Positions 14,947-22,055 of a stretch of 24,497 nucleotides of DNA are shown in pieces. Positions within the stretch are counted from its first letter, which is position 1, and every line of letters begins with the position of its first letter. The notes beneath the pieces were generated by a model. It searched no databases. It saw nothing but the letters and a program-made list of their open reading frames with translations, and had not been told where the DNA came from. The translations under genes and the position numbers were made by a program. This DNA is from Nitrososphaerota archaeon (lineage in GTDB: Archaea; Thermoproteota; Nitrososphaeria; Nitrososphaerales; Nitrosopumilaceae). The DNA lies in the NCBI GenBank assembly GCA_016126025.1, contig JAEFDA010000093.1, positions 1-24,497 on the forward strand. The letters run 5' to 3'.

Positions 14947-15483
14947 GTGTTCCACGTAATCACCGGGAGCCCGGGAACCGGCAAGCACACCATATCCGGG
15001 ATGCTGGCCGCCGCCCTGCGCATGCCCGTGTTGGACATAACCCGGGCCGCAGTCGAGGCGGGGCTGGCCGGGCCGGAGGGCACGGACACCGACGAGCTGG
15101 CGCGCATGATAGGCCGGCCGTCGGGCGATACGCTGCTGGTGGGCCACCTGGCCCCCCACGTGGCCGCGCCGGAGACGGTGGCGAGCGCTATAGTGCTGCG
15201 CCGCAGCCCCTACGAGCTGGAGGCGGTGTACCGCCGCCGGGGCTATGCCCGCCCCAAGGCCCTGGCGAACCTGGGCGCCGAGATACTGGACGTGGTGGCC
15301 GGCGAGGCGGCCGCCGCCTTCGGCCGCATAACCCAGGTGGACGTGACCGGCGACACGCCGGAGGGCAGCTCCCGCAAGGTCGCCGGGGCCGTGCGGGGAC
15401 ACTACCCCTCCGACAGGGTGGACTGGCTGGGGGTCATACACCGCAACGGGGACGTCCCCCGGTTCTTTGAGCTGGACAAATAA
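14947..15483 (+). CDS. AK6/Fap7-type adenylate kinase or ATPase
   Basis: 178 residues. The P-loop GSPGTGKHT (7-15) is at the very N-terminus. VLRRSPYELEAVYRRRGYARPKA... followed by AEILDVV matches the AK6/Fap7 lid and helix pattern. Members are broad NMP kinases/ATPases linked to small ribosomal subunit maturation in eukaryotes and archaea. The DITRAAVEAGL segment replaces the eukaryotic DVS..A...L region. The ORF is open to 14824, but the GTG at 14947 fits both the TATA box and the family's usual start. The stop directly abuts the tgtA start (TAAGTG), so the two are probably co-transcribed. Confidence 0.85.
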   Translation: MFHVITGSPGTGKHTISGMLAAALRMPVLDITRAAVEAGLAGPEGTDTDELARMIGRPSGDTLLVGHLAPHVAAPETVASAIVLRRSPYELEAVYRRRGYARPKALANLGAEILDVVAGEAAAAFGRITQVDVTGDTPEGSSRKVAGAVRGHYPSDRVDWLGVIHRNGDVPRFFELDK

Positions 15484-16992
15484 GTGGCATTGGCCACGCC
15501 GCATACCGTGTTCGAGATCATAAAGTCGGATCTGGGCGGGCGGATAGGCCGGCTACACACCAACCACGGCACGGTGGAGACCCCCGCCTACGTGCCCGTC
15601 GTGCACCCCGTAAAGCAGTCCATAGGATGTGATACCATACGCGAGATGGGCTTTGAGATGGTCATCACCAACGCGTACATAACCATGAAGCGGTACGGGG
15701 AAGAGGCCGAGCGGCGGGGCATCCACGACATCATAGGGTTCGACGGCCCCATAATGACCGATTCTGGCGGGTACCAGGTGCTGGAGTACGGCGACATCGA
15801 CATAGAGCCTGCCCGCATGGCCGGATTCGAGACGGCCATCATGTCCGACGTGCCCGTCCCCCTGGACAAGCCCACCGGGTTCGGGCTCCCGCACGATACG
15901 GCGTCATCCTACGTGGACCGCACACTGGAGGCCTGCCGGCAGACCCTCGGGGCGGCGCCCGACAACGGCCAGATATGGGTGGGCCCCATACAGGGCGGCG
16001 AGCACGCCGACCTGGTGCGGCGCTCGGCGCGGGGGCTTCTGGAGGCAGGCCACACCATGGTGGCGCTGGGCAGTCCCGTCGAGTTCATGGAGTCGTACGA
16101 GTACAGGCTGCTGGCGCAGATGATAACGGAGGCCCGCGGCGCCGTTCCCCCCCGCATCCCCATGCACCTCTTCGGCGCCGGCCACCCGCTCACCATACCG
16201 CTGGCCGTGGCTCTGGGCTGCGACACCTTCGACTCGGCCTCGTACATACTGTACGCCAAGCAGGACCGCTACATCACCCCCGACGGCACCCGCCGCCTGT
16301 CCGAGCTGCGCCACCTGCCCTGCTCCTGCGCGGTGTGCGCCTCCCGCACCCCCGCCGACATAGCGGGCGACGAGCGGCGCGTCGACCTGCTGGCGCTGCA
16401 CAATTTGGCGGCCATCAAGCTGGAGGTGGACGCCACCAAGCAGGCCATCCACGAAGGCCGGCTCTGGGAGCACGTCACCAAGAAGGCCCGGGCCCACCCC
16501 CGCCTGTACGAGGCCACGCCGGTCCTGCATGACAATGCGGTGCTGGCCGGGGGGACGCCCCTCTTCAAGGCCAAGGCGGCATTCCTGTACGACCGTACCG
16601 ACCAGTACAGGCCCGAGGCCGTGGCCCTCCGCCGCGCCATAACCTCGTTCCGCACCCCCAAGCCCATCCTCCGCATACTCCCCGAGCCGGAGGCCAAGCC
16701 CGCGTACCTGTCCGGGGCGTGCCGCGCCGCAGAGGACCCCGACGTGCAGGTCTGCGTGTACAACCCGTTCCTCGGCGTGATACCTCTGGAGCTGACAGAC
16801 CTGTACCCGGCCGCCCACCACCTGAGCGTCCGCGGCATCCACGAGCCGGCGGCATTCCCCACATTCACCGCATCGCTGAGGGACCTGCTGGCCAACAATG
16901 CCTTTGAGGATATACGCTACGACGAGTCAGACCGGTTCCTGGCATACCACATACGAAAGGCGCGCAACCAACCCGTCGCGCAGCAAAAATAA
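15484..16992 (+). CDS. tgtA: Archaeosine tRNA-guanine(15) transglycosylase
   Basis: Exchanges guanine-15 of tRNA for preQ0, the first tRNA step to archaeosine. 502 residues. D93 in MTDSGGYQV is the conserved substrate Asp, and D250 in CDTFDSASY matches the nucleophile position of archaeal TGT. The zinc site is C280-x-C282-x2-C285 with H306. C-terminal segments (from ~340) resemble the archaeal C1/C2 domains. The C-terminal PUA domain of euryarchaeal enzymes (about 580 residues) appears missing; it may be encoded elsewhere. GTG start at 15484; a TTG two codons later is possible. Confidence 0.95.
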   Translation: MALATPHTVFEIIKSDLGGRIGRLHTNHGTVETPAYVPVVHPVKQSIGCDTIREMGFEMVITNAYITMKRYGEEAERRGIHDIIGFDGPIMTDSGGYQVLEYGDIDIEPARMAGFETAIMSDVPVPLDKPTGFGLPHDTASSYVDRTLEACRQTLGAAPDNGQIWVGPIQGGEHADLVRRSARGLLEAGHTMVALGSPVEFMESYEYRLLAQMITEARGAVPPRIPMHLFGAGHPLTIPLAVALGCDTFDSASYILYAKQDRYITPDGTRRLSELRHLPCSCAVCASRTPADIAGDERRVDLLALHNLAAIKLEVDATKQAIHEGRLWEHVTKKARAHPRLYEATPVLHDNAVLAGGTPLFKAKAAFLYDRTDQYRPEAVALRRAITSFRTPKPILRILPEPEAKPAYLSGACRAAEDPDVQVCVYNPFLGVIPLELTDLYPAAHHLSVRGIHEPAAFPTFTASLRDLLANNAFEDIRYDESDRFLAYHIRKARNQPVAQQK

Positions 16993-17010
16993 GAAAAAGG
17001 CGGATAGCCT
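16984..17010 (-). terminator. Short U-tract hairpin at the ferredoxin stop codon
   Basis: On the minus strand AGGC, TATCC, GCCT, then TTTTTCTTATTTTTG. The stem is only 4 bp and includes part of the TAG. Confidence 0.4.
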
Positions 17011-17311
17011 AGAGGCCTGCGTCCTCGGCCCAGCCCTTTACGAAGACACCGTTCTTGTGGAGAGGCACCGGCTGTCCGGCGGTGTAGTTCATTGGCCTCA
17101 TCCAAAAGATGGACTTTGTCGGGCACACCCCGATGCATGCACCATCAGAGATGCACCTCTCGGGATAGAACACGAACGCCTTGCCCCTCTTCCAGCCCTC
17201 TACGGGCTTTACTCTGAGGACGTCGGGTCCCAGGGACGTACAGATCTCCACGCACAGGGCGCAGCCTATACATCTCTGCTCGTCGACGTCTGGCAGTATC
17301 GCGATTGGCAT
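17009..17311 (-). CDS. Seven-iron-type ferredoxin (one cluster ligand Asp instead of Cys)
   Basis: 100-residue soluble electron carrier. Motif 1 is C14-x2-C17-x2-C20-x3-C24. Motif 2 is C53-x2-D56-x2-C59-x3-C63-P. D56 replaces the second Cys, as in archaeal 7Fe/zinc ferredoxins (CIADG-type motifs), where that cluster is [3Fe-4S] or an Asp-ligated [4Fe-4S]. Here the Asp-bearing motif is the second one. The C-terminal 35 residues (MRPMNYTAGQPV...) are an extension, and no N-terminal zinc-binding His region is seen. Convergent with tgtA. Leaderless ATG at 17311. Confidence 0.92.
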   Translation of the reverse strand: MPIAILPDVDEQRCIGCALCVEICTSLGPDVLRVKPVEGWKRGKAFVFYPERCISDGACIGVCPTKSIFWMRPMNYTAGQPVPLHKNGVFVKGWAEDAGL

Positions 17312-17334
17312 TATAGGTATGGTTCCCCCGGCAT

Positions 17335-17344
17335 TATATTTAAA
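17335..17344 (-). promoter_or_regulatory. TATA box of the ferredoxin gene
   Basis: TTTAAATATA on the minus strand, centred 28 nt before the ATG; the strongest TATA box in the window. Confidence 0.7.
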
Positions 17345-17423
17345 CCATGATTCAATTTCAAAACCCCGTTATGCGCCGCCCGGACCCGGCGGGCGCCCAG
17401 CGCAGGCTCCCCCACACAGACAA

Positions 17424-17450
17424 CAAACAAAAAAGAACGCCATACGTTCT
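17424..17450 (-). terminator. Intrinsic-type terminator of the 70-residue protein gene
   Basis: On the minus strand AGAACG, TATGG, CGTTCT, then TTTTTGTTTG. The perfect 6-bp stem starts within the TAG stop codon. Confidence 0.6.
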
Positions 17451-17661
17451 ACCTTCTCATTGCGTCTATCTGACCAGACGTGACCCAGTCAAGCAGCTCC
17501 GCCGAGGACGGATTCAAGTCGGCTCTCTTGTTCATCAGATTCTGAACCCAGATCCAGTTGATCTGGTTCAAAAGGGGCTTGTTGGACTCGTCTCCGGATC
17601 GTACCTTGGATACCAAGGCACCGTCCTGCTGGTTCAGCCACTCTTGGAAACTTCTTCCCAT
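17449..17661 (-). CDS. Small conserved-looking protein, unknown function
   Basis: 70 residues beginning MGRSFQEWLNQQDGALVSK and ending VTSGQIDAMRR. It is Trp- and Asn-rich (QINWIWVQNLMNKR), with no membrane segment, Cys motif or recognised domain. A TATA box and terminator frame it tightly as a monocistronic gene, so it is very likely real. It lies between the ferredoxin and the divergent HEPN-motif gene; neither neighbour suggests a role. Confidence 0.8.
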   Translation of the reverse strand: MGRSFQEWLNQQDGALVSKVRSGDESNKPLLNQINWIWVQNLMNKRADLNPSSAELLDWVTSGQIDAMRR

Positions 17662-17684
17662 GGTTGCCCCGTTCTCAATGTGGG

Positions 17685-17692
17685 TAATTAAA
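17685..17692 (-). promoter_or_regulatory. TATA box of the 70-residue protein gene
   Basis: TTTAATTA on the minus strand, centred 27 nt before the ATG at 17661. Confidence 0.6.
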
Positions 17693-17749
17693 GCTTCTGC
17701 GGATTGCAGGGGTGGCGCAACGCCCAGCCACCGGATCCCCCGGCAGGGC

Positions 17750-17756
17750 CATATAG
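17750..17756 (+). promoter_or_regulatory. TATA-like box of the HEPN-motif gene
   Basis: CATATAG, centred 24 nt before the GTG at 17777; a little closer than in the other genes. Confidence 0.4.
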
Positions 17757-17776
17757 GCCGCCACGCCACGCCATGC

Positions 17777-18643
17777 GTGCGGCTGGGAGAGATACCCCGG
17801 GGGCTGGAGGGCGAGATCGCCTGGTGCTCCCGGGACGACGAGGGCATGGGCATACTGCAGGCGGGGGGCCGGCCGGACCAGACCGGGAAGGTGTACCAGT
17901 ACATGGAGGCCGAGGGGTTCGGCATCAGGCGGACCGCCATACCCGACGGCGGGTCCTGGGACGACATATTTGACAGCAACGAGATAGACGTCCTGGTGAC
18001 GGGCAACCATCCCGGCGGGGCGGAGGCCGGCGTGGAGTTTGCGCGGCGCGTCATACGCCGAAACCCGCTGATCGACGTGCTGCTGTACGGCGCCGGAAAA
18101 GTAGAGCCCCGCACCGTCCACGACCGCTCCCTGTACACGGCGATATGGACGCAGCCGGGGGCCGACTACGTGGAGAGGGCCGTCTCGCTCATACGCATGC
18201 ACAGGCAGAAGTGGAACGACGTGATATTCCTGCGGGGGATGGTCATATCCCAGATAGTGGACGTCGAGGGGCGCATCAACGATGCCTTGGCCGCCCACTT
18301 CCGTTTGGAGCCGTCCACTCCGCGGGGCCGCCGGTTTGAGGAGTACATACTGGAGAACCCGATGTACATGCTGGAGGGCAAGAAGCGGGCCCTGGGCAGC
18401 ATACTGAAGGATGTGGGCCTGGGAGAGATGTGGACGGGGATGAGCGGGAGGATATCGGAGCTGCAGGGCAAGCGCAACAAGCTGGCCCACTGCGAGGTGG
18501 ATCCCGATGACACCAACACCTTCACGTCCATGGGCAAGGCGTACACGTACGACCGGAACGGCATGAGGGAGATACTGAGGGACGCCCGGCTGGCGCGGCA
18601 GAGACTGCTGGAGATAACCGAGGCCCTGCGGGAACGGGCCTGA
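17777..18643 (+). CDS. Pseudo-receiver plus HEPN-motif protein (candidate ribonuclease)
   Basis: 288 residues, no exact family recognised. Residues ~12-140 look like a receiver fold: an acidic D20-D21 after the first strand, a third strand IDVLVTGNHPGGAEAGVEFARRV, a fourth strand IDVLLYGAGK and a final GADYVERAVSLI. The phosphoacceptor Asp position is T75, so phosphorylation is unlikely. Residues ~145-288 are helical and carry R233-x4-H238 (RNKLAH), the R-x4-6-H motif of HEPN RNases. The upstream helix (VDVEGRINDALAAHF) also fits HEPN domains. The frame is open upstream to 17558, but the GTG at 17777 has a TATA box. Single-gene unit. A sensor-controlled RNase is inferred, not shown. Confidence 0.75.
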   Translation: MRLGEIPRGLEGEIAWCSRDDEGMGILQAGGRPDQTGKVYQYMEAEGFGIRRTAIPDGGSWDDIFDSNEIDVLVTGNHPGGAEAGVEFARRVIRRNPLIDVLLYGAGKVEPRTVHDRSLYTAIWTQPGADYVERAVSLIRMHRQKWNDVIFLRGMVISQIVDVEGRINDALAAHFRLEPSTPRGRRFEEYILENPMYMLEGKKRALGSILKDVGLGEMWTGMSGRISELQGKRNKLAHCEVDPDDTNTFTSMGKAYTYDRNGMREILRDARLARQRLLEITEALRERA

Positions 18644-18648
18644 GGGCC

Positions 18649-18680
18649 GCCGGCCATATAGCCGCGAGACAGCGGCCGGC
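18649..18680 (+). terminator. GC-rich hairpin after the HEPN-motif gene
   Basis: Nested stems GCCGGCC/GGCCGGC (18649-18655/18674-18680) or GCCGC/GCGGC (18661-18665/18672-18676), a few bases after the stop. No U-tract. Confidence 0.35.
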
Positions 18681-18773
18681 AGGATACACGGTACCACACC
18701 ATACAGGCCCCAACCCCGGCCGCCCCGCGGCTCGAAGGCCGCACCACGCAGGACGGCGGCCGGTCGCTCCAGA

Positions 18774-18831
18774 CCATTCGTCCGCAAAACTCCCGCGCCG
18801 GCCCATTCGTCCGCAAAACTCCCGCGCCGGC
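18774..18831. repeat. Two tandem copies of a 29-bp unit upstream of the beta-CASP gene
   Basis: Two identical 29-bp units, each beginning CCATTCGTCCGCAAAA, followed by CCAT of a third. They end 15 bp before the TATA box of the beta-CASP RNase gene, where activator or repressor sites would sit. The rest of 18644-18875 has no gene. Confidence 0.85.
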
Positions 18832-18845
18832 CCATATCGGTAGGG

Positions 18846-18851
18846 TTTTAA
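18846..18851 (+). promoter_or_regulatory. TATA box of the beta-CASP RNase operon
   Basis: TTTTAA, centred 27 nt before the TTG at 18876. Confidence 0.55.
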
Positions 18852-18875
18852 CACGTCCCGGAGCGACCACATCCC

Positions 18876-20144
18876 TTGAAGGTCACAGTACTGGGGGCCG
18901 CCGGAGAGGTGGGCCGCTCCGGATTCCTGGTGGAGCACGACGGCACCAGGATACTCATGGATTATGGGGTCATGTTCGAGAGGAGGGGGGAGCCCCCCAA
19001 GTTTCCCCTGCCGGTGCAGTCGCGGGGCTTGGCCGGCGCAATCATAACGCACGCCCACCTGGACCACTCCGGCAACGTCCCCTCGCTGTACCAGACCGGC
19101 GACGTGGACTCGTACGCCACCGACCCCACCTTCGACCTCAGCGAGCTGCTCATAAAGGACATGCTGAAGCTGCAAAAGTCCAAGCAGTACCCCTTCGGGG
19201 AGCCGGAGCTGTACAACATGATGAGGAACGCCATCCCCCTGGAGTACGGCCAGAGCGTCAGGAAGGGCGACATATCCTTTGAGCTGCGCCGGTCCGGCCA
19301 TGTGGTGGGCGGCGCCACCGTGCTGGCCGAGGGCGGCGGGAAGCGGATATTCTACACTGGCGACATCAAGATCCCCGGATCCCGGCTGCTCCAGGAGGCC
19401 GACATGGACATAGGCGAGATAGACCTGCTGATCACCGAGAGCACCTACTCCCAGACCGAGCAGGTTCCCCGGGAGGAGTCCGAGCGGGGCCTGGTGGAGT
19501 TCGCCAACGAGACGATAGACAACAAGGGGGTGCTCTTCGTGCCCTCGTTCTCGGTGGAGCGGGCGCAGGAGATGCTCTGCATACTCAAGGCCGCCGGGTT
19601 CAAGCACCGCATCATAATGGACGGCATGGCCCTGAAGGTCAACGAGATACTGCTGAGGCATCCCCGGTTCCACCGGGACCCGGACACCTTCCGGGACGCC
19701 GTCGAGTCTGCCGTCTCGGTGCGGCGCCACGAGGAACGCAAGAGGCTGATAAAGGAGCCCTGCGTGGTGATATCGCCGGCGGGGATGCTGGTGGGGGGCA
19801 ACGCCGTCTTCTACCTTCAGGAGCTGGCCACCGACAAAAGAAACGGCATAGCCATGGTCTCGTACCAGGGCGAGGACACCCCCGGCCGCCGGCTGCTCGA
19901 CGAGGGAAAGGTCTCGTACCGGGGAAACGACCACACCGTCACCGCCGAGGTGCGGCAGTTCCAGTTCTCGGGGCACTCGGACCGGCGCGACCTGTTCGAT
20001 ATGGTGCGGGGGATACGGGGCAGCCCCAAGGTGCTCACGGTCCACGGTGACCAGGACTCCTGCACCATGTTCGCCGAGCAGATACGGCAGGAGTTCGGGC
20101 TGGAGGCGGAGGCCGCCCAGGCGGGCCAGACCGTGCAGGCGTGA
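18876..20144 (+). CDS. Beta-CASP metallo-beta-lactamase ribonuclease (aCPSF2 / aRNase J type)
   Basis: RNA-processing nuclease, 422 residues. Metal-site motifs: HAHLDH at 59-64, H142 in SGHVVGG, D163 in YTGD. Beta-CASP motifs: A E188 in ESTY, C H367 in FSGHSD; H390 in VHGD is the last metal ligand. VISPAGMLVGG (298-308) is the usual beta-CASP block. No N-terminal KH domains are present, so it is not aCPSF1. Choosing between aCPSF2 and aRNase J needs a tree. TTG start at 18876, leaderless. It overlaps the next gene as GTGA, coupling it to a DNA repair glycosylase. Confidence 0.93.
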   Translation: MKVTVLGAAGEVGRSGFLVEHDGTRILMDYGVMFERRGEPPKFPLPVQSRGLAGAIITHAHLDHSGNVPSLYQTGDVDSYATDPTFDLSELLIKDMLKLQKSKQYPFGEPELYNMMRNAIPLEYGQSVRKGDISFELRRSGHVVGGATVLAEGGGKRIFYTGDIKIPGSRLLQEADMDIGEIDLLITESTYSQTEQVPREESERGLVEFANETIDNKGVLFVPSFSVERAQEMLCILKAAGFKHRIIMDGMALKVNEILLRHPRFHRDPDTFRDAVESAVSVRRHEERKRLIKEPCVVISPAGMLVGGNAVFYLQELATDKRNGIAMVSYQGEDTPGRRLLDEGKVSYRGNDHTVTAEVRQFQFSGHSDRRDLFDMVRGIRGSPKVLTVHGDQDSCTMFAEQIRQEFGLEAEAAQAGQTVQA

Positions 20145-20947
20145 ACGCCAGGCAGACCATACTAAGCGGGCAGGTCTTCTTGTGGGAGTATGCCGGCGGG
20201 TTCTGGTACGGCATAGACGGCGACAACGTACTCAAGGTGGACGACACCGGCGTGGTGGACGCCAGCGGCGGTGTGCCCGACTTCTTCCGCGACTCCGACG
20301 ATGTGGACTCGATACGCGCCTCGCTGTCGGCCGACCCGCTCCTGAGGCGGGCCATGGAACGGTACCCGGGGCTGCGCATAACACAGCAGGACTTTGCCCA
20401 GTGCGCCATATCGTTTGTGGTCTCGGCCAACTCCAACATCCCCCGGATACGCAGGAGCCTCCGGGAGATCTGCCGGCGGTTCGGCGACATGGTGCGGTTC
20501 GACGGGATGGAGTTCCGGACGTTCCCCCCGCCGGAGAGGATCGCCGGGCTGGACATACCCGACATACGGGCGTGCGGTACAGGGTACCGCGCCGCATACG
20601 TGCGGGACGCGGCCCGGGCCATACTGGAGGGGGCCGGGCCGGACGGGCAGCCCTACCCGGCGGCGCGGCGGCGCCTCTGCGAGATGCCGGGGGTGGGAAG
20701 CAAGGTTGCCGACTGCATACTGCTCTTCTCGTGCGGGTACCTGGAGGCGTTCCCGCTGGACAGGTGGCTGGTCCGCACCATCCACGACACATACGGGATA
20801 GGCTCCGGCAAGGCGCCCCACTCGCACGCCGCCTACGATGCCATACACGACATGGTGGTGAAGAGGCTGGGCCCGTACGCCGGGTACGCCCAGCAGTACC
20901 TCTTCAAGATGGCCCGGGACACCGCCGATAAACCCTTAAGATGGTAG
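20141..20947 (+). CDS. ogg: 8-oxoguanine DNA glycosylase/lyase (OGG family)
   Basis: Base-excision repair enzyme that removes 8-oxoguanine and nicks the abasic site. 268 residues. GQVFLWEY near the N-terminus matches the OGG GQ-F-W element, and SANSNIPRI (95-103) the conserved Asn-rich helix. The helix-hairpin-helix is LCEMPGVGSKVADC with catalytic K188, followed by D207 in FPLDRW. The N-terminal domain suggests OGG1-type rather than the short AGOG type. GTG start at 20141 overlaps the upstream stop. Confidence 0.92.
   Translation: MNARQTILSGQVFLWEYAGGFWYGIDGDNVLKVDDTGVVDASGGVPDFFRDSDDVDSIRASLSADPLLRRAMERYPGLRITQQDFAQCAISFVVSANSNIPRIRRSLREICRRFGDMVRFDGMEFRTFPPPERIAGLDIPDIRACGTGYRAAYVRDAARAILEGAGPDGQPYPAARRRLCEMPGVGSKVADCILLFSCGYLEAFPLDRWLVRTIHDTYGIGSGKAPHSHAAYDAIHDMVVKRLGPYAGYAQQYLFKMARDTADKPLRW
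20935..20940 (+). promoter_or_regulatory. TATA-like box of tRNA-Arg, inside the end of ogg
   Basis: CTTAAG, centred about 25 nt before the first tRNA base; it lies within the last codons of ogg. Confidence 0.45.
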
Positions 20948-20962
20948 AGTGCGACGGCGGCC

Positions 20963-21037
20963 GGGCCCGTAGCTCAGCATGGACAGAGTGTTGGACTTCT
21001 AATCCAGTGGTCAAGGGATCGAAGCCCTTCGGGCCCG
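20963..21037 (+). tRNA. tRNA-Arg (anticodon TCT)
   Basis: Full cloverleaf without intron or encoded CCA. Acceptor GGGCCCG/CGGGCCC (20963-20969/21030-21036), D-arm GCTC/GAGT, anticodon stem TTGGA/TCCAG with loop CTTCTAA (anticodon 20998-21000), T-arm AAGGG-ATCGAAG-CCCTT, discriminator G at 21037. The anticodon reads AGA, and AGG by wobble. It starts 15 bp after ogg on the same strand. Confidence 0.95.
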
Positions 21038-21051
21038 CTCCAGTACTGCGG

Positions 21052-21059
21052 TTTATAAT
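21052..21059 (+). promoter_or_regulatory. TATA box of the ABC exporter operon
   Basis: TTTATAAT, centred 26 nt before the ATG at 21081. Confidence 0.65.
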
Positions 21060-21080
21060 TTGGGGCATCCCCGCCATTCC

Positions 21081-22055
21081 ATGACAGGAGCCATAGAGGC
21101 CGAATCCCTCTCAAAGTCGTTCGGGGAGACCAAGTCGGTAGACGGCATAACCTTCCGCGTGGAGGAGTCGGAGATATACGGGTTCCTGGGCTCCAACGGC
21201 GCCGGGAAGAGCACCACCATGATGATGCTCACCACCCTGCTGCGGCCCACCTCTGGGTCGGCCCGCGTCGCCGGGTTCGACGTGGTGCGGGAGGCCTCCC
21301 GGGTCCGGAGCCACATAGGCTTCGTGCAGCAGGAGAACGCCGTCGACGAGTACCTGACCGGCCGCGAGAACCTGGCGCTGCAGGCCAAGCTGAGCCGCGT
21401 GGAGCGGAGCGATGCCAAGGTCCGCATAGACGAGCTGCTCGACACCATAGGGCTGGCCGACCGGCAGCACGATGCCGCCGTCACGTACTCGGGCGGCATG
21501 AAGAAGCGCCTGGACATAGCCTGCGGCCTGCTGCACCGGCCCTCCGTCCTGTTCCTGGACGAGCCCACCGTGGGCCTGGACATACAGACCCGCCGGCGCA
21601 TATGGGAGAGCATACGCCGGATGCACCGCGAGCACGGCATGACGGTGTTCCTGTCGACCCACTACATGGAGGAGGCCGACGAGCTCTGCGACCGGGTCTG
21701 CATAATAGACGAGGGCAAGATAAGGGCTGTGGGCCGGCCCGGCGAGATGAAGGGCAGGATGGGCAGGGACGTCATAACCATGGAGGCCGGCGGCTCGGCC
21801 CGGCGGCTGGCCGACCGCATGGGGACCATGCGGGGGGTCAAGTCGGTGGACGTGCGGGGGGACAGCGTGACGGCGTACGTGCAGGACGGCGCCGGGATGA
21901 TGCCGGCCATATTCGGGGAGGCCGACTCGCTGGGCGTTACGATACGGGCCGTCTCCATGTCCAAGCCCAGCATGGACGACGTGTACATATCGTACACGGG
22001 CCACCAGATCCGCGAGCATGGCCCCGAGCCCCGCAGGAGGAAGAGGGGGATTTGA
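21081..22055 (+). CDS. ABC transporter ATP-binding protein (DrrA/NodI-like)
   Basis: Drives an ABC-2 type exporter. 324 residues. Walker A GSNGAGKST (37-45), Q-loop FVQQ (81-84), signature YSGGMKKR (136-143), Walker B LFLDEP with D160/E161, switch His H194 in STHYMEEAD. The C-terminal ~90 residues form a DrrA-like accessory domain ending in a basic tail. The ATG at 21081 fits the TATA box; an upstream in-frame start at 21060 lies on it. The stop overlaps the permease start (TTGA). The substrate is unknown; lipids, drugs or copper-related molecules are all possible. Confidence 0.93.
   Translation: MTGAIEAESLSKSFGETKSVDGITFRVEESEIYGFLGSNGAGKSTTMMMLTTLLRPTSGSARVAGFDVVREASRVRSHIGFVQQENAVDEYLTGRENLALQAKLSRVERSDAKVRIDELLDTIGLADRQHDAAVTYSGGMKKRLDIACGLLHRPSVLFLDEPTVGLDIQTRRRIWESIRRMHREHGMTVFLSTHYMEEADELCDRVCIIDEGKIRAVGRPGEMKGRMGRDVITMEAGGSARRLADRMGTMRGVKSVDVRGDSVTAYVQDGAGMMPAIFGEADSLGVTIRAVSMSKPSMDDVYISYTGHQIREHGPEPRRRKRGI

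Noticed and set aside
17558..17776. Extended N-terminus of the HEPN-motif protein
   Set aside because: This stretch overlaps the divergent 70-residue gene and its promoter and has no protein-like character.
18774..18835. CRISPR array
   Set aside because: The two 29-bp units are directly adjacent with no spacers, and no cas genes are near.
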